DNA of 28,834 nt from an uncultured Eubacteriales bacterium. GTDB taxonomy: Bacteria; Bacillota; Clostridia; Christensenellales; CAG-314. Each line of letters begins with the position of its first letter. The stretch's first letter is position 1. Location of the stretch: assembly GCA_900546875.1 (NCBI GenBank), contig URET01000015.1, positions 1-28,834 on the forward strand. The letters run 5' to 3'. A model generated the notes under the pieces. That model saw nothing but the letters and a program-made list of their open reading frames with translations. It made no database searches and was not told the origin of the DNA. The translations under genes were made by a program, and so were the position numbers. Shown piece after piece: positions 23,774 through 28,834 of this stretch.

Positions 23774-24628
23774 ATGGAAAATATTTATTATCATTTTAAT
23801 GCCCTGTCCAAAAATGATTGGCTGACAATATTTCATTCCGATCTTATGACGGATCAGTTTTGGGATGTAATTAAAGTCCTTTATTGCGTTGAAAATCATA
23901 AACTCAACGCTAAATGTATAGCTGAAATCCTCGGCATCAATCATTTCATAATTTTAAATAAACTGATAGGAACCGCAGGCCATAAAATATATGATAAATT
24001 TCAATTCAAAAATCCCCCTCTCAGGGAAAATAACCAAATCAGATGGTGGAATATAGTTTTTGACGGCGAAGATAATTATTCTTTAAAACCTCCCGTTTTC
24101 TATTGGATTTTAAAAAATGAAATGCTTTCAGCTATCGAAGAGTTTTTACCCGCCAATAAAAACTCCGTCAAAAACAGATTGAGTGATACGGCTGATCTTT
24201 ATCCTCTGACCCGACTTTATAACGGAACAGACAATCTCGACAGCAAAGAAAGAAAAGCTGTTTTGTCTGTCAGACAAAACCAGGGAAAAATCAGAAAAGC
24301 AGCTATTCGCAAATACAACGGAATATGCGCCATATGCGGCTTAAAAATTCCGTCGCTTCTGACGGCAAGTCATATAAAACCATGGGCTTGCTCTACTCCT
24401 CATGAAAAAGGCGACTTACATAACATTTTATTATTGTGCCCGAGTCATAACGCATTGTTTGACAGGTTTTTAATCACGTTTCGGGACGACGGAACAATTA
24501 TGATAAATGAAAAAATCACCGACGAAGATAAAATAAAACTTAATATCAATGATGATATGAAAATAAAAATTGACGAGGATACTAAAAAATACCTCGCTTA
24601 CCACAGAGAAATTTTTATGAAAAAATGA
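23774..24628 (+). CDS. HNH endonuclease, restriction type
   Basis: A 284-residue protein. The C-terminal HNH domain shows C185-A-I-C188-G, ASH200-IKPWA, N217 in LHNILLLC, and C222-PSH225-NALFD, consistent with a zinc-stabilised beta-beta-alpha nuclease of the HNH_2 type used in restriction and McrA-like proteins. RQNQGKIRKAAIRKYNG before it is a usual lead-in for this family. The first 130 residues, with two WW/W-rich patches (QIRWWNIVFDGED), are not recognised and may sense the target. The ATG in CCATGG has only a weak ribosome binding site. No methyltransferase gene accompanies it, so it may be a type IV-like enzyme acting on modified DNA or a solitary nuclease. Confidence 0.82.
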   Translation: MENIYYHFNALSKNDWLTIFHSDLMTDQFWDVIKVLYCVENHKLNAKCIAEILGINHFIILNKLIGTAGHKIYDKFQFKNPPLRENNQIRWWNIVFDGEDNYSLKPPVFYWILKNEMLSAIEEFLPANKNSVKNRLSDTADLYPLTRLYNGTDNLDSKERKAVLSVRQNQGKIRKAAIRKYNGICAICGLKIPSLLTASHIKPWACSTPHEKGDLHNILLLCPSHNALFDRFLITFRDDGTIMINEKITDEDKIKLNINDDMKIKIDEDTKKYLAYHREIFMKK

Positions 24629-25820
24629 TATGATATACCATCGGAATCATTAATCATATAAAAAACTTGTTTTACCTGCTTCATGTTCCGTCCTGCAATA
24701 ACTCCGATAAATAAAACAAGTCGGAATCCGTATCAAAAAATACGGTTATGGCTCCTGTCCTTATTTTGTTTCCGTATAAACTGATCTTGTATGGGATATT
24801 TTCATCTTCCGAACCGGATCAGACCCGATATTTTTACATCCGCTCTTTATACTTACCCTCAAACCGTGTGCTACGATACACCTGCATCAAAACTGTAAAC
24901 CTTTGCCGACTTTAATTCATTACCCTATGCCGGCCATCATCCCTTCTTTCTCCGTACTCTCCGAAACGAACGTCTTTCAGCTTCACTTCTCGGCTCCTGC
25001 CTGTGATCACCGACCGAAAATACGATACCCGACGAAAACACGGCAAAAAAATTTACGGTTCCCTGTTTTTTGCTTCCGTCTAAAAAGCGGCTCTTCAGTG
25101 TTGCCGGATTATCTGAATAAGTCCGCGCTGAAATCGTTCGTCAACCCTATATCGATTTTATACCTTGCATAGCTTCAATCCATCGTTCAATACTGATAAA
25201 AATTAAACTCTACGTTCTCATTTCCGTAAATTTTTCTGTCGGCTTTTCAATACACACCTTTTCAGATTGACTTGTAATTCAAAAAACCGTTTATCTTGCG
25301 CTTTTCTTTTTGATTCAGAAGCCATTTCGGCTTTACATTGTGATCCGAAAAACCGTTTATCTTGCATTTTTCTTTATGGTCAAAAATAATTATGCGTTTA
25401 AATCAAAAACAGCTTTCTTTTTATAAACGCCCTTATTTAAAACCTGTACGACTGATTTTATAATCTGATACCCGATTAAATTCTCGGGACACGTATTTTT
25501 CTCTGATCAATCCGTTTTACCTTCCTCTGCCCTTCGCCACACGTTCCGATCATTTCCGCCGAACTTACGCTTGCCGCGGCGCGATAAAATCTCCTTCTTT
25601 CATTTTCTTACGAGTTCGTTAATGTACACTGACATTTCTGTCCCGGTTTCGGCTGTTTCTCATTCAGCTTTTCTTCAGATCTTAATTATCCGATTTATTT
25701 AGTTGTTCTTTACTTTTTTGCGGGACAAATCCATTTCACGCAGTGTTAAAACTGTGCCGGACGATACATAATTCAGTTACGTATTGCGGCTTTCTCAGAA
25801 AATTCCAATATAGCATAAGG
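24629..25820. other. Long intergenic region without a convincing gene
   Basis: Frames here are short and lack ribosome binding sites. ACTTGTTTTA near 24666 and TAAAACAAGT near 24713 are inverse copies and may form a terminator for the HNH gene. A direct repeat lies at 25266-25376. The left half has the same C- and T-rich texture on the plus strand as the host operon downstream, so this may be decayed host sequence. Confidence 0.5.
25266..25376. repeat. Direct repeat AAAAACCGTTTATCTTGC
   Basis: The unit AAAAACCGTTTATCTTGC, followed by a TTTTCTTT tail, occurs at about 25282 and 25348 with related upstream bases, giving a period near 66. Function is unknown. Confidence 0.6.
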
Positions 25821-25849
25821 TTGTCAATTCGGATTTTTATCTGTATAAT
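25821..25849 (+). promoter_or_regulatory. Promoter of the ECF sigma operon, likely leaderless
   Basis: TTGTCA (25821-25826), a 17-base spacer, and TATAAT (25844-25849). The sigma factor ATG begins at 25857, only seven bases after the -10 box, so the transcript would start at or one base before the start codon. Confidence 0.75.
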
Positions 25850-25856
25850 TGTATTT

Positions 25857-26426
25857 ATGACCGATAACGATAAAAAGAATATAAATTTATATATTTCCCG
25901 TATTGCTCACGGCGATCATGATGCTCTCGACAGTCTTGCCCGACTTGTTTCGGGCAGAATGCTTTCCGTGGCTTACGCAATAGTCAAAAACCGTGCTCTT
26001 GCCGAAGAAGTTGTTCAGGACAGCTTTGTTCGTATACTCAGAAAAGCAGGTCTATTCAGAACGGGCACTAACGGCTATGCCTGGATATGCAAAATCGTAC
26101 AAAACGTGGCTCTAAATACTCTGAAACGCGAAAATCGTTTTTCTCAGTACAATATCGAGGACTTCTGCGACATCTCCTCTTGTTTTGACATAGCTCAGGT
26201 TACCTCCGACAACATCGTGCTCAAAGATGCGCTCTCCTCTCTTTTGCCTCTCGAAAGACGTCTGATCTATGAAAAATATTTTATGGATTATTCCGTGCGG
26301 GAAAGCGCGAAGAGTGTCGGGAAGTCTAAGTCCGCCGTACAACGCATGATTGTTCAGGCCGAAGAAAAAATGAAAAACCGCTTAAATGATTCTGCTGACA
26401 ATAATTTTAAAGGATGTCGACCATGA
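25857..26426 (+). CDS. ECF-type RNA polymerase sigma factor
   Basis: A 189-residue sigma-70 family protein. Region 2 covers about 24-92 (YAIVKNRALAEEVVQDSFVRI, then NGYAWICKIVQNVALN) and region 4 about 121-175 (LLPLERRLIYEKYFMDYSVRESAKSVGKSKSAVQ). The start at 25857 is chosen because the promoter -10 box is seven bases upstream; the longer frame from 25743 would begin before the promoter. There is no ribosome binding site, consistent with a leaderless message. The last four bases overlap the next gene (ATGA), which encodes a membrane protein that is probably its anti-sigma factor. Together with the VWA lipoprotein gene this forms a three-gene operon. Confidence 0.88.
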   Translation: MTDNDKKNINLYISRIAHGDHDALDSLARLVSGRMLSVAYAIVKNRALAEEVVQDSFVRILRKAGLFRTGTNGYAWICKIVQNVALNTLKRENRFSQYNIEDFCDISSCFDIAQVTSDNIVLKDALSSLLPLERRLIYEKYFMDYSVRESAKSVGKSKSAVQRMIVQAEEKMKNRLNDSADNNFKGCRP

Positions 26427-27109
26427 AAGAAAAAACAGATATAATAAGTCAGTTATTTGACAATTACGCTCAATCCGTCCCTCCGCAGGTGCATCTTACA
26501 AAAAAAGCTCATGATCTCGTGCCTTCCGTCCACATAAAAAACAGAAAAAGAACAGTCGCTTTTGCTTTTATATGCTGTTTTCTTCTTTGCGTGACTGCAG
26601 GAACGATCACCTTGCTTCTGCCTGTCGCCAACCGGCAGAATGTCTGTATTTACAACATGACAAATATCAGTTACAGGCAAATAAACAGTTCTTTTGCTAA
26701 GGATATTTTAAATCTTTCCGATTTGGGCAACCTGGACAATAACGACGGCAAAACGCTCGTCAGCGAAAAATACTACGCCTTTTCTCTTAAAACCACGGGA
26801 AAAATCGTTTGTGTCAAAGCTGTGCTCGGTATTTCCACTTCAGACGGCATTGTGGAAATAACCCTCTTTGCCGAAGATAACGATTATGTCAACGAAGAGC
26901 TGAAAACCGAATATTTTGAATATATTTCCGACACCGATAAACCCGTTTTCATCGAAAATCTCGACTACCTCGACCACGGCGAATATCTTGCGTCCGCTTT
27001 TTACAAATCGGATTCGACTCACTACTACGCCTTTACGCAAAGTAATCCCGCTACCCGTGAAAATGTCAGAAGTATTCTGAATGATCTTCTGATGTATGGG
27101 ACAATGTAA
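26423..27109 (+). CDS. Single-pass membrane protein, probable anti-sigma factor
   Basis: A 228-residue protein. The start at 26423 overlaps the sigma stop codon (ATGA) with AAAGG nine bases upstream. A cytoplasmic N-terminus of about 45 residues precedes one membrane helix (about 45-68, TVAFAFICCFLLCVTAG). The extracytoplasmic part is about 160 residues and not recognised. The HxxxCxxC zinc motif of ZAS anti-sigma factors is absent, so identity rests on operon position, overlap and topology. Confidence 0.7.
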   Translation: MKEKTDIISQLFDNYAQSVPPQVHLTKKAHDLVPSVHIKNRKRTVAFAFICCFLLCVTAGTITLLLPVANRQNVCIYNMTNISYRQINSSFAKDILNLSDLGNLDNNDGKTLVSEKYYAFSLKTTGKIVCVKAVLGISTSDGIVEITLFAEDNDYVNEELKTEYFEYISDTDKPVFIENLDYLDHGEYLASAFYKSDSTHYYAFTQSNPATRENVRSILNDLLMYGTM

Positions 27110-27157
27110 GTAAAACCGATGTTGATACAATACAATCAACTAAAAGGAGAATATACC

Positions 27158-28633
27158 ATGAAACACTTGCTTTCCGTTTTTATTCTGACTCTTGCTTCTT
27201 TACTGATACTTTGCAGTTGCAGCCCCTCGTCCTTATCGGATCATTATTATAATTCCGGAATATCGGAATCGGACTCAGGTTTTTCCCCCAACTATCAGTA
27301 TGACGGCATAAGTGAAAACGATTTCGTTTCCACGGCAGAAGAAACCTCTTCTTACTTCTCTCTCGACAGAAATACGGCATCCTATTCGCTGATGCGCAGA
27401 GAAATCAGCCAAGGTCTGACAACCAACGCAAACTCGGTAAGACTTGAAGAATATGTAAATTACTTCAATTATAACTATGCGCGTCCTTCCGGCGAAGATG
27501 CTCTTGCATTATCGGGAAGCGTTTTCGATTGTCCGTGGAATGAAGAAAACAAGCTTTTTACGATAGGCATTGCAGCAGAAGAGATCTCTTTCGCTTCCGA
27601 CATACAAAATAACATCATATTTTTGATAGATATTTCCGGTTCAATGTTCGGAGAAGACAGACTGGGGCTTATACAGCAGGCCTTCACCATGCTCCTCGAT
27701 AACCTCGGCGATAATGATTATGTGTCTATAGTGACCTATGCAAGCAATTGCAGAGTAGCCCTCAGCGGCGCCAGAGGTACGGAAAAAACCAAAATCGCAA
27801 ACGTCCTTCAGGATCTTTCTGCCTCAGGTACAACTAACGGCTCGGGCGGTATACAGCTCGCCTACGCCGAAGCGGAAAAATACTTCATCCAAGGCGGGAA
27901 CAACCGCGTCATTCTTGCTACTGACGGAGATTTCAACGTCGGAATAAGCGACAAAAACCAACTCAAAAATTTCATATCCGAAAAAAGACAAAGTGGTATC
28001 TACCTTACCGTACTCGGAGTAGGAATGTTCAACACCAACGACTCCATAATGAAGACCCTCGCGGAAAGCGGCAACGGAAATTACGCTTATCTCGACAGCG
28101 TAGCCGAAGCACGCAAAGTGCTCGTCGAAGAACTCAACGGTACCTTTAATGTGGTAGCAAAAGACGCAAAAGCAGGCGTAATCTTCAATCCGGAAACTGT
28201 CGAAAAGTACAGGCTTATCGGCTACGAAAGCAAAATGCTCTCACAGGACGAGTTCTACGACGAAAATAAAGACGCCGGCGAAATAGGCTCAGGGCACACC
28301 GTAACCGCCGTTTACGAAATCAAAATCAAAGATAACGCCGCGGGAAATATAGCAACAGTCGAAATAAAATACAAACATCCTGAATCAAACGAAAATAAAA
28401 ACATTGCCGAAACCTTCACCACTTACGATTATTCCGCAAACCCCGACGAAGACTGCATATTTATCGGATGCGTCGTGGAATACGGGTTGCTCCTCAGAAA
28501 TTCGGAATTTAAAGGAAACGCCGATTTCGAAAACGTAATTTCTCGCCTGTCTCAGCTTTCATGCGTGCGTGAGGATCCATTTAAAGCAGAATTCCTGGAA
28601 ATAGTAAAAAAAGCCTGCATACTTTATTCCTGA
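27158..28633 (+). CDS. YfbK-like von Willebrand factor A lipoprotein
   Basis: A 491-residue lipoprotein. The signal peptide ends at a lipobox with lipidated Cys21 (ILCSC). A YfbK-type N-terminal segment follows (SYSLMRREISQG, SVRLEEYVNYFNYNY). The VWA domain begins near 145 with the MIDAS motif DISGSM and later TDGDFNVGIS. A DUF3520-like C-terminal domain contains DAKAGVIFNPETVEKYRLIG and GHTVTAVYEI. AAAGGAGA precedes the ATG at 27158. The protein would sit on the outer face of the membrane and bind a partner through a metal ion. It is third in the sigma/anti-sigma operon and is probably under that control. A strong terminator follows. Confidence 0.9.
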   Translation: MKHLLSVFILTLASLLILCSCSPSSLSDHYYNSGISESDSGFSPNYQYDGISENDFVSTAEETSSYFSLDRNTASYSLMRREISQGLTTNANSVRLEEYVNYFNYNYARPSGEDALALSGSVFDCPWNEENKLFTIGIAAEEISFASDIQNNIIFLIDISGSMFGEDRLGLIQQAFTMLLDNLGDNDYVSIVTYASNCRVALSGARGTEKTKIANVLQDLSASGTTNGSGGIQLAYAEAEKYFIQGGNNRVILATDGDFNVGISDKNQLKNFISEKRQSGIYLTVLGVGMFNTNDSIMKTLAESGNGNYAYLDSVAEARKVLVEELNGTFNVVAKDAKAGVIFNPETVEKYRLIGYESKMLSQDEFYDENKDAGEIGSGHTVTAVYEIKIKDNAAGNIATVEIKYKHPESNENKNIAETFTTYDYSANPDEDCIFIGCVVEYGLLLRNSEFKGNADFENVISRLSQLSCVREDPFKAEFLEIVKKACILYS

Positions 28634-28646
28634 TCTTTAAACACGG

Positions 28647-28679
28647 AAAAACACAACGCTGAAGATGCGTTGTGTTTTT
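28647..28679 (+). terminator. Terminator of the sigma operon
   Basis: A perfect 13-bp stem, AAAAACACAACGC (28647-28659) and GCGTTGTGTTTTT (28667-28679), with a seven-base loop and T-rich tail, 14 bases after the VWA stop codon. Confidence 0.9.
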
Positions 28680-28695
28680 CTTTTCTGAAATATCT

Positions 28696-28834
28696 TTGTA
28701 TCTGACCGCGTAATCCCGTTTTCAACCCGGATTACCCGCACATCAACTGACTGCATTACTTTATTTTTACCTGAATATAATTGCATTGTGTCTGACCGCA
28801 TTATCCAGTTTCCGTCTTATATCATCTGCATTGT
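28696..28834. repeat. Start of a repeat array at the window edge
   Basis: TTGTATCTGACCGCGTAATC (28696) recurs as TTGTGTCTGACCGCATTATC (28786), exactly 90 bases apart. CTGCATTACT and CTGCATTGT are also echoed. The array seems to continue beyond the window. Confidence 0.6.

Noticed and set aside
24903..25172. 89-codon plus-strand frame in the long intergenic region
   Set aside because: No ribosome binding site, low-complexity composition and no recognisable motif.

Overview
The window looks like a chromosomal segment of a low-GC Bacillota, probably a gut Clostridia. It has strong AGGAGG ribosome binding sites, TTGACA/TATAAT promoters with 17-base spacing, T-rich hairpin terminators, a tRNA-Ser with encoded CCA, and serine-recombinase elements typical of that group. 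No species can be named from the sequence alone.

Layout: (1) 1-1400: an intergenic repeat pair, a tRNA-Ser(GCU) with its own promoter and terminator, a small orphan HEPN-like gene, and a structured intergenic segment. (2) 1400-2536 and 14190-14557: the two halves of one large serine recombinase gene on the minus strand. (3) 2537-14194: an 11.66-kb integrative mobilizable element inserted between those halves. It carries its own large serine integrase, a small TnpW-like protein, a MobV-type relaxase with a recognisable oriT, a repeat-rich non-coding segment, and a two-gene cargo: a DUF262/HNH/DUF4268 GmrSD-like protein followed by a 1541-residue DUF4011 helicase with a Vsr-like nuclease domain. 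(4) 14657-17311: the remainder of the older element, with an HUH replication initiator, a 51-residue gene absent from a simple ORF scan, a sigma-like HTH regulator, and about 400 bp of dense palindromes. (5) 17400-24628: a defence-rich stretch on the plus strand. It holds a type IIS restriction-modification pair (fused double adenine methyltransferase plus AlwI-like nuclease), an XRE-ImmA/IrrE protein translationally coupled to a DUF4411 PIN protein, a decayed recombinase N-terminus, and an HNH endonuclease. (6) 24629-28834: about 1.2 kb of apparently non-coding DNA, then what looks like a host operon of ECF sigma factor, membrane anti-sigma candidate and YfbK-like VWA lipoprotein, closed by a strong terminator.

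The main result is a nested insertion. The inner element has split the outer recombinase at a five-base GAAGG core, inside the conserved LEGYAEYYSAEL coding segment. Joining the halves restores a continuous frame of about 499 codons. The inner element's two ends carry 13-base inverted arms that, when rejoined, form a symmetric attP. The inner integrase therefore appears to use the integrase gene of another mobile element as its attachment site. This should immobilise the outer element until the inner one excises, and it lets the inner element travel on a host that is itself mobile. Cargo of the inner element and the genes to its right together make this a layered defence island.
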